A DNA stretch of 64,000 bases from Paraburkholderia acidisoli (GTDB lineage: Bacteria; Pseudomonadota; Gammaproteobacteria; Burkholderiales; Burkholderiaceae): NCBI RefSeq assembly GCF_009789675.1, contig NZ_CP046916.1, positions 930,001-994,000 on the forward strand. The letters run 5' to 3'. The translations under genes were made by a program, and so were the position numbers. The notes beneath the pieces are model-generated. The model was not told the origin of the DNA and searched no databases. It saw only the letters and a list, made by a program, of their open reading frames with translations. Every line of letters begins with the position of its first letter. Position 1 is the stretch's first letter. Shown in pieces: positions 44,119-52,747 of this stretch.

Positions 44119-44976
44119 GTGAATCACGACGAAAACACCACGCTGCGCCGCCCCGCGTTCGCATTGCCGCGCGGCGCATGCGACACGCACTGCCACGTGC
44201 TCGGCCCCGTGGATCGCTTCCCGTACGCGCAGGCGCGCCACTACACGCCGCACGACTCCGACAAGCAGGTACTGAGCGCGATGCATGCGCGGCTGGGCGT
44301 GGAGCGCACGGTGATCGTGCAGGCCACCGTGTACGGCACCGACAACCGCATCGTGCTCGACGCGATCGCCGACGATCCGCAGGCGCGGCGCGGCGTCGCG
44401 CTCATCGACGACACGACCACCGACGCCGAACTCGAAGCGCTTCACGCGGGCGGCATGCGCGCCGCGCGCTTCGGCTTCGTGCCACGTTTGTGGACGCCGC
44501 CCGAACCCGCCACATTGTTGCGGCTCGCCGCGCGCATTGCGCCGCTCGGCTGGCATCTGCTGCTGCATCTCGACGCCACTTCGCTCGACGCCTTGCAACC
44601 CACGCTCGACGCACTGCCCGTGCCGTTCGTGATCGATCACATGGGCCGCATCGACGTGGCGCTGGGCGTGCGGCAAGCGGGCTTCGTGCAACTGCGCGAA
44701 TGGGCGCGGCGCGAGCACTGCTGGGTCAAGGTCTCGGCGCTCGACCGGCTTTCGGCAATGGGCGCCCCCTTCATCGACACGGCGCCGTACGTGCGCGCGC
44801 TGCTCGACATCGCGCCCGGGCGCGTGCTGTGGGGTACCGACTTCCCGCACCCGAACCCGCGCCACCTCGTGCACGACGACGCCGATCTCGTCGACGTCCT
44901 GCCACTCTGCGGCGACACGCAAGCGTTGCATCGCCTGCTCGTCGCCAACCCCGCGCGCCTCTACGGCTTCGACTAG
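44119..44976 (+). CDS. amidohydrolase-2, 2-pyrone-4,6-dicarboxylate lactonase-like
   Basis: A 285-residue TIM-barrel hydrolase. Metal/active-site patterns: GACDTHCHVLGP at the N-terminus, HLDATS, PFVIDHMGR, VKVSALDRLS and WGTDFPHPNP, with the catalytic Asp in the last. These match LigI-type lactonases, which open 2-pyrone-4,6-dicarboxylate, but RFGFVPRL differs from the RFNFV of the second copy (47628-48491), so substrates may differ. The GTG at 44119 is preferred; an ATG at 44086 would overlap the MFS gene. It ends convergently, overlapping the next porin gene by 4 bases. Confidence 0.87.
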   Translation: MNHDENTTLRRPAFALPRGACDTHCHVLGPVDRFPYAQARHYTPHDSDKQVLSAMHARLGVERTVIVQATVYGTDNRIVLDAIADDPQARRGVALIDDTTTDAELEALHAGGMRAARFGFVPRLWTPPEPATLLRLAARIAPLGWHLLLHLDATSLDALQPTLDALPVPFVIDHMGRIDVALGVRQAGFVQLREWARREHCWVKVSALDRLSAMGAPFIDTAPYVRALLDIAPGRVLWGTDFPHPNPRHLVHDDADLVDVLPLCGDTQALHRLLVANPARLYGFD

Positions 44977-46046
44977 AACGTGTGCTGCATGCCCACGCCA
45001 TACGTGCTGCCGGACGGGTTGCCCGTGAGTTTGTCGTACGAATACACGGCGTACACATACGTGCGCTTCGAGAGGATGTAGTCGTACGCGAGGCTGCCCG
45101 TGTTGCGTACGTTGCTCGCGTTGAGCGGCGCGCTGTGTTTGGTGCGCGCCCATTCGGCGAGAATCACGTTCTGCGGCGTGATGGGCACGGAAACGCCCAG
45201 TTCGTAGGTATGCGAGCCGGTTTCGACGTTGGTGTTGCTGGTCATTTGCGCGGCGCCGTAGAACTTGGCGAACTTCGCGTCGAAGGCTGCGCCCGCGAGA
45301 TAGAGATATTGTCCCGACGAAGGCGCGACGGCCGCCGTGCGATCGCGTTGCGCGGAGAACACCGCCGTGACCGGCCCCTTCACATAGGTCAGATGCAGGC
45401 CGATATTGTCCTTGCCCTGATGCCCCGTCGTGCTGCTCACGCTATAAATGACCGTGCCCGTGAGCCCGTTGAAGCTCGGCGAGACATACTCGGCCGCGTT
45501 CTGCCAGACCGTGTCGCCAATCTGCGTATTGCTGTAGCTCGCCGTGTACGACTGCACGATCAGCGGCGAGAACACCACCGAAGATCCAAACGGATTCACC
45601 AGTTGCTGGTTGATATAAGTCGGATTGGTTTGCTCGCCGAACTTGACCGTGCCGTACGAGCCCGTGAGGCCCACGTAGGCATTACGCGAAAACAGCCCGT
45701 CCGTGGTGTTGCGGCCCATTTGCCCCGTGTTCGGGCGGAAGAAACTTTCCAGGCTGAAGATCACGGCATTGCCGCCGCCGATATCTTCACGCCCGCGAAT
45801 GCCCCAGTACGAGGTCGTCATGCCGCCGCCGCCTTCCTGCACGGTGCTCTGGCGCGTGGTGCTCAGTTTCGAGCTGTCGATATACATGCCGATCAGGCCG
45901 TACAACTGCACCGAACTCGACGACAATTGCGCCGCACCCGCGTTGATTTGCGAGGGATCGGCGGCATGCGCCGCACCGGCGGCGAGCGTGAGGGAAAGCA
46001 ATGCGCCGCGCGCGATGCGGGTCAGGCGGAACGGGGTTTGATACAT
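44973..46046 (-). CDS. Gram-negative general porin
   Basis: The 357-residue porin has a signal peptide ending GAAHA and porin landmarks SVQLYGLIGMYIDSSKL, SYWGIRGREDIGGGNAVIFS, SRNAYVGLTGSYGTVKFGEQ, and a last strand GVGMQHTF ending in Phe. It lies downstream of dctA on the same strand, with 135 bases between. Together they probably serve uptake of a carboxylic acid. Confidence 0.9.
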   Translation of the reverse strand: MYQTPFRLTRIARGALLSLTLAAGAAHAADPSQINAGAAQLSSSSVQLYGLIGMYIDSSKLSTTRQSTVQEGGGGMTTSYWGIRGREDIGGGNAVIFSLESFFRPNTGQMGRNTTDGLFSRNAYVGLTGSYGTVKFGEQTNPTYINQQLVNPFGSSVVFSPLIVQSYTASYSNTQIGDTVWQNAAEYVSPSFNGLTGTVIYSVSSTTGHQGKDNIGLHLTYVKGPVTAVFSAQRDRTAAVAPSSGQYLYLAGAAFDAKFAKFYGAAQMTSNTNVETGSHTYELGVSVPITPQNVILAEWARTKHSAPLNASNVRNTGSLAYDYILSKRTYVYAVYSYDKLTGNPSGSTYGVGMQHTF

Positions 46047-46181
46047 GGGCTGGGTCTCCAGACTTTCTTATGTACAGCGAGCGAGAAGTGATTTTTTAAT
46101 GCGTAGCCGGTCCCGCCGCGCGCCTCGCGAAAGGCGCGCGTGCAGGAGAAAACCGGTCAGGTGAAACGAAACGTCAGTGAG

Positions 46182-47483
46182 TTATCGCGTGCGTCGGCGC
46201 GACATCTCTCCATTGAGTTTCGAGCGATCGAGTTCGTGTTCCCACGCGGAAACCACGAGCGTCGCCACGCCATTGCCGATCGTGTTGACGATTGCGAGGC
46301 CGGTGCCCATGAAGCGGTGAATGCCGAGAATCAGCACCATCCCCGAAACCGGAATGATCGGGAACACCAGCAGCGTGGAGGTGAGCATGACGAACGCCGC
46401 GCCCGCCACGCCGCTCGCGCCCTTCGACGTGAGCATGGCCACGCCCACGAGCGTGAGTTGCTGCGTGAGCGTCAGGTCCACATTGAACGCCTGCGCGATG
46501 AACAGCACGGCCATCGTCAAATAGATGTTGGTGCCGTCGAGATTGAACGAGTAGCCCGCCGGAATCACGAGACCCACGACCGACTTCGAGCAGCCCAGAC
46601 GTTCGAGCTTTTCGAGCATTTGCGGCAACGCGGCTTCGGAAGAACTCGTGCCGAGCACGATGAGGATTTCTTCGCGGATATAGCTCATGAAACGCAGGAT
46701 GCTGAAGCCAAGCAACCGCGAAATCACGCCGAGTACCACCAGCACGAAAATCACGAGCGTGGCGTAGAACGCGCCGATCAGCTTGAGCAGCGGCACCACC
46801 GCGCCAATACCGTAAGTGCCGATCGTGAACGCGATCGAGCCGAACGCGCCGATCGCCGCCACCTTCATGATGATATGAACGATGCCGAAGAACGTCTGCG
46901 CGATGCGGTCGATCAGCGTGACGAGCGGCTTACCGTGCTCGCCCGTGGCCGCCAGCGCCGCGCCGAACAACACCGAAACCAGCAGGATCTGCAGCACGTT
47001 GCCGGAAGTGAACGCGCCGATCACCGTGTCCGGAATGATGTGCATGAGAAACTCGACCGTGCTCATTTCATGCGCGGCCGTGGTGTAGCCCGCGAGCGCT
47101 TTCGTGTCGATGGTGGCGGGATTCAGGTTGAAGCCGCTGCCCGGATGAAACGCGTGACCGGCGATCAAACCGATCACGAGCGAGAGCGTCGAGACGATTT
47201 CGAAGTACAGCAGCGCCTTGCCGCCCACGCGCCCCACTTTCTTCATGTCGCCCATGCCCGCTATGCCGGCCACGACCGTGCAGAAAATGATCGGGCCAAT
47301 CACCATCTTGATGAGCTTGATGAACGCGTCGCCGAGCGGCTTCATCTTCACGGCGAGACCCGGCGCGAAATGGCCGAGCAGCACGCCCAGCAGAATCGCG
47401 ACGAACACGTGGACGTAAAGCTTGCGATAGAACGGCGTTTTCGTGGGTTGCGGGCGGGCGGTCATGACAGCGCTTTCGTTCAT
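46182..47483 (-). CDS. dctA: C4-dicarboxylate:cation symporter DctA
   Basis: A 433-residue DAACS-family transporter. Family signatures: [60 protein letters not shown] with the serine-rich re-entrant loop, and [20 protein letters not shown]. It imports succinate, fumarate, malate or related acids. The ATG at 47483 ([11 protein letters not shown]) is chosen over one at 47552, since the first 23 codons of the long form are unlike the family. The 2-pyrone-4,6-dicarboxylate lactonase-like gene lies upstream. Confidence 0.92.
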   Translation of the reverse strand: MNESAVMTARPQPTKTPFYRKLYVHVFVAILLGVLLGHFAPGLAVKMKPLGDAFIKLIKMVIGPIIFCTVVAGIAGMGDMKKVGRVGGKALLYFEIVSTLSLVIGLIAGHAFHPGSGFNLNPATIDTKALAGYTTAAHEMSTVEFLMHIIPDTVIGAFTSGNVLQILLVSVLFGAALAATGEHGKPLVTLIDRIAQTFFGIVHIIMKVAAIGAFGSIAFTIGTYGIGAVVPLLKLIGAFYATLVIFVLVVLGVISRLLGFSILRFMSYIREEILIVLGTSSSEAALPQMLEKLERLGCSKSVVGLVIPAGYSFNLDGTNIYLTMAVLFIAQAFNVDLTLTQQLTLVGVAMLTSKGASGVAGAAFVMLTSTLLVFPIIPVSGMVLILGIHRFMGTGLAIVNTIGNGVATLVVSAWEHELDRSKLNGEMSRRRTR

Positions 47484-47627
47484 GACGCCGCTCGCGAAGA
47501 AAAGAAATGGCGGTTGGCTTGCATCGATGTCGTCTCCTGAGTTTTCTGTCAAAGGCGGCCGCCTTGTCGCGGCGGCTCGCAGGTGTGTTGCACGGGTGGC
47601 GCGCTGGCTGCGCGCCGCCCGGTTCGC

Positions 47628-48491
47628 TTAGAACCCGTAAAGGCGCGCCGGGTTCGTCACGAGCAGTTTTTCGCGCAGGCTCGCGTCGGGGCAAAAGCGG
47701 AACAGCAGGTCCACGAGTTCGCCGTCGTTGGGCATGTCCTTGCTGATGTTCGGATGCGGCCAGTCGGTGCCCCACAGCACGCGATCAGGGGCGATTTCGA
47801 TCAGCGTTTGGGCGAACGGAATCGCGTCGTCGAACGGACGCTTGCCCGCCGAAACGCGCTCCGACCCGCACACTTTCACCCACGCGAGCGGATTGCGCAT
47901 GAGTTCGCACAACTGCTTGAACGGTTCCTGTTCGACGCCGGCTTCGGCGCGCACGCGGCCCATATGGTCGAGCACGAACGGCACCTTGATGCGCGCGATG
48001 CGGTCGGCGTATTGCACGATGTCCTGCGCATCCAGATGCAGCACGACGTGCCAGCCGAGATCCTGGATGCGTTCGAGCACGCGGTCGAACACGTCGAGGT
48101 CGGGCGCGCCGCCGAGATGCGCGACGAAGTTGAAGCGCACGCCGCGCACGCCCTTCGCATTGAGTTCGACGAGTTGGGCGTCGGTCACGTCGCCGTCGAC
48201 GATCGCCACGCCGCGATAGCGGCCGTTGCCGCGCGCAATGGCGTCGAGCATCGCCGTATTGTCGCTGCCGTGGCAGCTCGCCTGCACGATCACGCCGCGC
48301 TCAAGGCCCAGGAAGTCGTGCAGCGCGACGAGACCTTCGTACGGCGCGTCGGGCGGCGTGTAGCTGCGGTCGTCGGCATAGGGAAACACGGCGGCGGGGC
48401 CGAAGACGTGGCAATGCGCGTCGCAGGCCAGCGCGGGCAACGCGTGAGCGGGTTTGACGGGGTGGGGATCGGGCGGCAGGCAGGATTTCAT
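47628..48491 (-). CDS. amidohydrolase-2, 2-pyrone-4,6-dicarboxylate lactonase-like
   Basis: A 287-residue TIM-barrel protein beginning MKSCLPPDPH (48491). It shows CDAHCHVFGPAAVFPYADDR, QASCHGSDN, VRFNFVAHLGG, FVLDHMGRV, WVKVCGSERVS and LWGTDWPHPN, close to LigI-type 2-pyrone-4,6-dicarboxylate lactonases of the protocatechuate 4,5-cleavage path. It diverges from a LysR gene whose control region holds a palindrome, so it is the likely regulated target. DctA and a porin follow on the same strand. Confidence 0.88.
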   Translation of the reverse strand: MKSCLPPDPHPVKPAHALPALACDAHCHVFGPAAVFPYADDRSYTPPDAPYEGLVALHDFLGLERGVIVQASCHGSDNTAMLDAIARGNGRYRGVAIVDGDVTDAQLVELNAKGVRGVRFNFVAHLGGAPDLDVFDRVLERIQDLGWHVVLHLDAQDIVQYADRIARIKVPFVLDHMGRVRAEAGVEQEPFKQLCELMRNPLAWVKVCGSERVSAGKRPFDDAIPFAQTLIEIAPDRVLWGTDWPHPNISKDMPNDGELVDLLFRFCPDASLREKLLVTNPARLYGF

Positions 48492-48564
48492 CGAGCGTTG
48501 TCTCTGTGTCTCACGGGTATCTTGGGTCCGCACGCCTGGCGCGCGGGACCTTGGTGTAAGTGCA

Positions 48565-48593
48565 TTGTGTATAAGCACTCGACTGGCTACAAT
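48565..48593 (+). promoter_or_regulatory. sigma-70-like promoter of LysR gene
   Basis: TTGTGT (48565-48570), 17 bases, TACAAT (48588-48593). Transcription would start near 48600, just before the palindrome at 48613-48631. Confidence 0.5.
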
Positions 48594-48612
48594 CGCCATA
48601 CCCAACTAGCTG

Positions 48613-48631
48613 CTATGTGAATTTCACATAG
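48613..48631. promoter_or_regulatory. perfect palindromic operator for LysR
   Basis: CTATGTGAA-T-TTCACATAG: nine-base arms are perfect around one central base. It lies 33-51 bases before the LysR ATG and about 120 bases from the divergent hydrolase start. It overlaps the expected leader of the LysR transcript, so it fits autorepression plus activation of the hydrolase. Confidence 0.65.
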
Positions 48632-48663
48632 CGCGCTCCGCCCCGGCCAATGCCCCGCCCAGC

Positions 48664-49575
48664 ATGGATCTGAAGCAACTCGAAGCCTTCGTGCATGTCG
48701 CCGAACTCGGCAGTTTCACGCGCGCCGCCATTGCCCTCGACACCAATCAGCCCGCGTTGAGCCGCCTCGTGCGCCAGCTCGAGGTGGAATTGCGCCACAC
48801 GCTGCTCGAACGCAACGGGCGCGGCGTGAGCGCAACGCCCGCGGGCCAGCGCATGCTCGCGCACGCCAAGGGCATTCTTCAGCAGGTGCAGCGCGCCACC
48901 CAGGACCTCGACGCGCTGCATGGCGCCTCGGGCGGCCACTTCGCCATCGGCGTGACGCCGAGCTTCGCCAAGGTCGCCACGCATGGTCTCGTGCGCGCGT
49001 TTCGTGCGACCTTTCCGCAAGCGACGATCTCGGTCGCGCAGGGTTTGTCGACTCACCTCGTGGAATGGCTGATGCAGGGACGTATCGACGTGGCCGTGCT
49101 GTACGACGCGTTCGAAACGCCACTGGTCGACAAGCGCACGGTGTTCACCGAGGAACTGTTTCTGATCGGCCCCGACCCGGGCGGCAGTGCGGCCACGCTG
49201 CCGGCTTCGGTGCGGTTGCGCGATATCGGCCGTTATCCGCTCGTGATTCCCGGCCGCATGCACGCGATCCGGCGCATGGTCGAATCGGCGGCGGCCGAGC
49301 AAGGCGTGCGCTTGCGCATCGAGCTGGAAGTCGACGCGGTGGCGTCCATTCTCGACCTCGTGAGCGAAGGCATCGGCTATGCGGTGCTCTCCATGCACGC
49401 GACCGCCACCGACGCCCTCAAGCGCCGCTTCCAGGTGCTGCGCATTACCGAGCCCACGCTGTTCTCGAAGCTGGCGATCGCGACCAGCAGCAAGCACATT
49501 CCCTCGCAACTCGCCACCGAGGCGATCGCGATGCTCGAATCGCAGATCCTGCCGCTGTACGGCAAGGCGGCGTGA
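48664..49575 (+). CDS. LysR-family transcriptional regulator
   Basis: A 303-residue regulator. N-terminal helix-turn-helix: MDLKQLEAFVHVAELGSFTR and LDTNQPALSRLVRQLEVELR; the effector domain follows (FAIGVTPSFAKVATHGLVRA). This is of the Nac/CbbR-like branch seen beside catabolic genes. It diverges from the lactonase-like gene and most likely controls it and the DctA/porin genes in response to a pathway intermediate. Confidence 0.92.
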   Translation: MDLKQLEAFVHVAELGSFTRAAIALDTNQPALSRLVRQLEVELRHTLLERNGRGVSATPAGQRMLAHAKGILQQVQRATQDLDALHGASGGHFAIGVTPSFAKVATHGLVRAFRATFPQATISVAQGLSTHLVEWLMQGRIDVAVLYDAFETPLVDKRTVFTEELFLIGPDPGGSAATLPASVRLRDIGRYPLVIPGRMHAIRRMVESAAAEQGVRLRIELEVDAVASILDLVSEGIGYAVLSMHATATDALKRRFQVLRITEPTLFSKLAIATSSKHIPSQLATEAIAMLESQILPLYGKAA

Positions 49576-49579
49576 TCTA

Positions 49580-49610
49580 CATGAAGCGGTATGAAGCGGT
49601 ATGAGGCGGC
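49580..49610. repeat. ATGAAGCGGT tandem repeat
   Basis: Three copies of ATGAAGCGGT (third one base different) directly follow the LysR stop codon, merging into the stem of the hairpin at 49603-49628. Confidence 0.6.
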
Positions 49611-49644
49611 ACTGCGGCTCGCCGCCTCACTGCGGTCCGTTTTT
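49603..49644 (+). terminator. possible terminator after LysR gene
   Basis: GAGGCGGC / GCCGCCTC form an eight-pair stem with a ten-base loop (49603-49628). The T-run (49640-49644) is eleven bases further on, so termination efficiency is doubtful. Confidence 0.35.
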
Positions 49645-49663
49645 CGACCGCTTTGAGATCCGC

Positions 49664-50146
49664 TTATTTCGCCGCGCCCACGAGCGTAAACGCGTCGAAC
49701 TTCGGGTCGATCGGGGTGCGCGGCATATGCGTGATGGCCTCGGACACGAGCGGCTCGCACGCGTTGTAGTCGGAGCCGATGCTGTCCGCGTGCGCCTGCG
49801 GAAAGTTGATTGCTTCCACCTTGCCGCCCCAGCGGTCGACGGTGGCCGTCATGCTGCATTTGCCCGCGCCGCCCACCTTGATATCGAGCAGGATGAGCGT
49901 CATGTCGAGCGCCGAATCGGAATTGCTGAAATTCCATTGCGCGACCATGCGGTCGCTGTCGCCGCCGGTGTTGACGACTTTCATCGTCTTGTCGGGAATA
50001 CCCACCGATTGCACGAGATCCTGTATGTTTGCGCCGACCAGTTCGCCCGACTTCTCGCGCGCCTCGTGCATGCGATAAGTGGCGCAGCCCGACAACAGCA
50101 CGGGCAGCGTAAGCAGAATGGAAACCATGGACCTTGCAGTACGCAC
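49664..50146 (-). CDS. hypothetical lipoprotein
   Basis: The GTG at 50146 follows CGGAGGAG at ideal spacing, giving a 160-residue protein with signal VSILLTLPVLLSGC, whose lipobox LSGC marks it for lipidation. The mature part has VGIPDKTMKVVNTGGDSDRM, an SmpA-like short beta-fold pattern of the kind that measures assembly states in the envelope, and two later cysteines (GKCSMTAT, YNACEPL). No family is certain. It converges with the LysR gene. Confidence 0.75.
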   Translation of the reverse strand: MRTARSMVSILLTLPVLLSGCATYRMHEAREKSGELVGANIQDLVQSVGIPDKTMKVVNTGGDSDRMVAQWNFSNSDSALDMTLILLDIKVGGAGKCSMTATVDRWGGKVEAINFPQAHADSIGSDYNACEPLVSEAITHMPRTPIDPKFDAFTLVGAAK

Positions 50147-50551
50147 GAAAACTCCTCCGGTTACGCGCATGAGATGAATGCGCGGTGACAGAAGTGGCGC
50201 ACGCGACAGCCTTCTGCAAGCCATGCCTTGAAGGGGTCGCGTATCGCCGCGTTGAATCAGTGATTCGTGGTTGCAAGGCCGGTTCCTGAAAGCTTTTCTC
50301 CTCATTACAAAAAGTTGCGGACACAACGATCTCCCTATCGCGCGGACCGGCGCGCCATGCAATCGCACGCCCGTTCGGCGTAACTCAGCAATCCCATAAC
50401 ACCGCGCCGCTGGCGAATCTCGGCATGAGACTTAAAGCCGCGGCAAATATGACCGTTAACGTGGGGATGAGCGCAGGTTCGCCGCGTCAGCTCGTCGATC
50501 AGGCGGTATTTTTGAAGTGCCGAGAATTACTCAACTCTGTGAGTTTCGATT
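50147..50551. other. intergenic stretch, no supported gene
   Basis: These 405 bases lie between two divergent genes and should hold both promoters. An open frame from 50425 overlaps the next gene in another phase and looks like a shadow. Nothing else is recognisable. Confidence 0.4.
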
Positions 50552-50854
50552 GTGACCACCCTCAACATCACGTTTCCCCGCTCCATTGGCTCCACCACGC
50601 GCTTCGTCGACGCGAGCGGCAAAGCCGTGCATCTCTTCATGATCGACGCGACGCTGCCTCTGTATAACGTCGTGCACGGCACGCTGCGTTTTCTCGCCAG
50701 CGAAGAGCAGGTGCACGCGCAGGTGGCCGCATTGCAAGCGACCGGCGCCATGCCGCAACCGGACTGGCAATGGGTGCTCGACGCGGGCTTCGACGGGTCC
50801 GTCGACGGTTCGCATCAGAAGCAATGGGTGATGAAGCCGGTGGCCGCGGCCTGA
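50552..50854 (+). CDS. hypothetical small protein (100 aa)
   Basis: Unrecognised. GTG start (MTTLNITFPRSIGSTTRFVD), no signal peptide or membrane helix, no cysteine. Hydrophobic strands (AVHLFMIDATLPLYNVVHGT) and a tryptophan-rich end (PQPDWQWVLDAGFDGSVDG) suggest a compact cytosolic fold. The ribosome site is weak. Codon use matches the region, so I consider it real but of unknown role. Confidence 0.55.
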   Translation: MTTLNITFPRSIGSTTRFVDASGKAVHLFMIDATLPLYNVVHGTLRFLASEEQVHAQVAALQATGAMPQPDWQWVLDAGFDGSVDGSHQKQWVMKPVAAA

Positions 50855-50914
50855 AGGTGAATCGCACGTTGCGCGGCTAGCAAAACCCGCGCAGCGTGCG
50901 CTCGGAAGTCGAGT

Positions 50915-51802
50915 TCAGAAGCGGTAATCGAGCGACGCGAAGGTGGTCAATTCGCGCCGGCGCTCGGTGATCGGGCTGCCCGCCGCGTAGTGCTGCAAGC
51001 GCCCGAGCGTGGCGTTGACGGTGCCCACCCAGTGCTTCGAGAAGTCGTGCGTTGCGTAGAACGTGAGATGCAGGTCGCGCACGCCCGAGCCGGTCGAATA
51101 CTGCGGCAAGCCCGAGGCCGCGCTCTGGTTCGGCGAGACGCCGAACAGCGTGCGCGTGTAGACCGCGTTCGCCCACGTGAGACCCGGCCCCACCGAAAAC
51201 AGCCAGCCCGTGAGCGGCAAGGACGCATACAGGTCGACGCTCGCCGTCATGCCCTGACCGTTCGAACTGATGTCCTGATAGACCGCCGCGGCGCCCGTGA
51301 ACGCCCACCAGGTGTAATCGGCGAACAGGCGTAGCTTCGGGCCGTCGTCCACATCGCCGAGACCGCGCAGATGCGGGTCGTCCGACGCCTTGCGCGACTG
51401 GAAGTCAAAGCTCAGCGAGGCACCCACGTGATAGTTCTCGTTCGTCAGCACGTTGATGCCGAGCACGTCCGGGCCTTGCGAGAAGATGCGGTCGCGCCAG
51501 GAAATATCGAGCGCCGGAAACGGATACGCCTTGAGACGCCGCGCGCCCGGATACTGCGGCGCGAGATACACGCCCGGGCCAATCGCCACTTTCCAGTCCG
51601 ACGCGGTACTGCCCGAGCCGCTCGTACTGCTCGCGGTGGTCGAACTCGCCGAACTCGTCGCGCCGGTCGAATCGGCGGAATCCGTGGAGTCGGCGTAGGC
51701 GGATTGAAACGCCGCGAGCAGCATCGCGCCCGCGATCACGCTGGATTTAGGCACGCGCGCGCTCCAGCACGAAGCGGCAGGCACGGTGAACAAACTAGTC
51801 AT
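50915..51802 (-). CDS. MipA/OmpV-family outer-membrane protein
   Basis: The ATG at 51802 gives 295 residues with a signal peptide ending QSAYA. A Ser/Thr/Ala-rich linker of about 30 residues follows, then the MipA/OmpV barrel: VAIGPGVYLAPQYPGARRLK, AYPFPALDISWRDRIFSQGP, and a last strand LTTFASLDYRF ending in Phe. MipA proteins scaffold murein enzymes or act as outer-membrane pores. It lies five bases after the hydrolase gene. The long linker is atypical. Confidence 0.87.
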   Translation of the reverse strand: MTSLFTVPAASCWSARVPKSSVIAGAMLLAAFQSAYADSTDSADSTGATSSASSTTASSTSGSGSTASDWKVAIGPGVYLAPQYPGARRLKAYPFPALDISWRDRIFSQGPDVLGINVLTNENYHVGASLSFDFQSRKASDDPHLRGLGDVDDGPKLRLFADYTWWAFTGAAAVYQDISSNGQGMTASVDLYASLPLTGWLFSVGPGLTWANAVYTRTLFGVSPNQSAASGLPQYSTGSGVRDLHLTFYATHDFSKHWVGTVNATLGRLQHYAAGSPITERRRELTTFASLDYRF

Positions 51803-51807
51803 GCGCT

Positions 51808-52746
51808 TCACGTCTTGCTTCGCCCCACGCTGGCCAGTTGTCGCAAACGGCGCGCGAGCGCCTTCGACACCACGGGTTGGCTCTGGGCATCCTGGCTGCC
51901 GCGCGCGACTTCGCTTTCGCGCAGGAACAGCGCGGTTTCGCGCGCGACGATCTCGCGTTCGTTGTCGGAGGTAATCATGTGATAGGAGTCGTCGAGCCAC
52001 ACCGTACGCAAAAACGCCGAGCCCAGATGGTCGATCACGTAGCGCGGATTGCGCGGGCTCGAGGTTTCGTCGTCGATAGCGTGAACGATGAGCGCGTCGT
52101 TTTCGACCGCGTCGAGGTGCTTGCGCGCCGAACGCCCGAGCCGCAGCGCTTCGTGCAACGCAGGCAGCGAGATCGTGGAGGGTCCCACTTCGCTGAAGGC
52201 ATTGCGCTGCATCGCGCGGGCGATTTTCGAGCGCAGCGCTTCGTTTCGCAATCCGAACGGTTCAGCCTCGCGATACGAATAGCGGTGCCGCAGCGGCGTG
52301 TAATAGGCGAGATCGAGCACGAAGCGGTACCACGGAATCGCCCAGCCGTCGTACGCGAGCGTGAGCGAGAGCAACACGAGCGACTGCGCGCTGGGGCGCT
52401 CGCGAATCACGCGCAGCGCGAGCGCGCCACCGATCGACAGCCCGCACACGGAAACGCGCTCGTAGCGCGCCGCCAGCGCGTCGTATTCGCGCACCGCGCC
52501 TTCGACCCACTGCTCCATGGTCTGCACGGGCGAACCGGCGCTATAGCCCTCGATCACGGGCGCACACACCGTAAAGCCTTCTTTCTGCAGATAGCGCGCG
52601 AGATAGCGCAGTTCCAGCGGCGAGCTGGAAAGCCCGTGCAGCAGCAACACGGCGTGGCCGTCGCCTTCGCTGAAAAAGCGCGCGGAATGCGCGGGCGGCG
52701 CGGCCTGCGTCGTGGCGCTCGCGGCGTCGAGTTCGATCGTCGCCAT
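51808..52746 (-). CDS. alpha/beta-hydrolase (carboxylesterase-like)
   Basis: A 312-residue cytosolic hydrolase with HGLSSSPLELRYLARYL (oxyanion region), the nucleophile elbow GLSIGG near residue 103, an acid in AIDDETSSP and the histidine in DDSYHMIT. The layout resembles carboxylesterases and monoacylglycerol lipases. One base separates it from the DUF4118 gene upstream, and five from mipA, so the three genes look co-transcribed. The substrate is unknown. Confidence 0.85.
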   Translation of the reverse strand: MATIELDAASATTQAAPPAHSARFFSEGDGHAVLLLHGLSSSPLELRYLARYLQKEGFTVCAPVIEGYSAGSPVQTMEQWVEGAVREYDALAARYERVSVCGLSIGGALALRVIRERPSAQSLVLLSLTLAYDGWAIPWYRFVLDLAYYTPLRHRYSYREAEPFGLRNEALRSKIARAMQRNAFSEVGPSTISLPALHEALRLGRSARKHLDAVENDALIVHAIDDETSSPRNPRYVIDHLGSAFLRTVWLDDSYHMITSDNEREIVARETALFLRESEVARGSQDAQSQPVVSKALARRLRQLASVGRSKT

Positions 52747-52747
52747 G

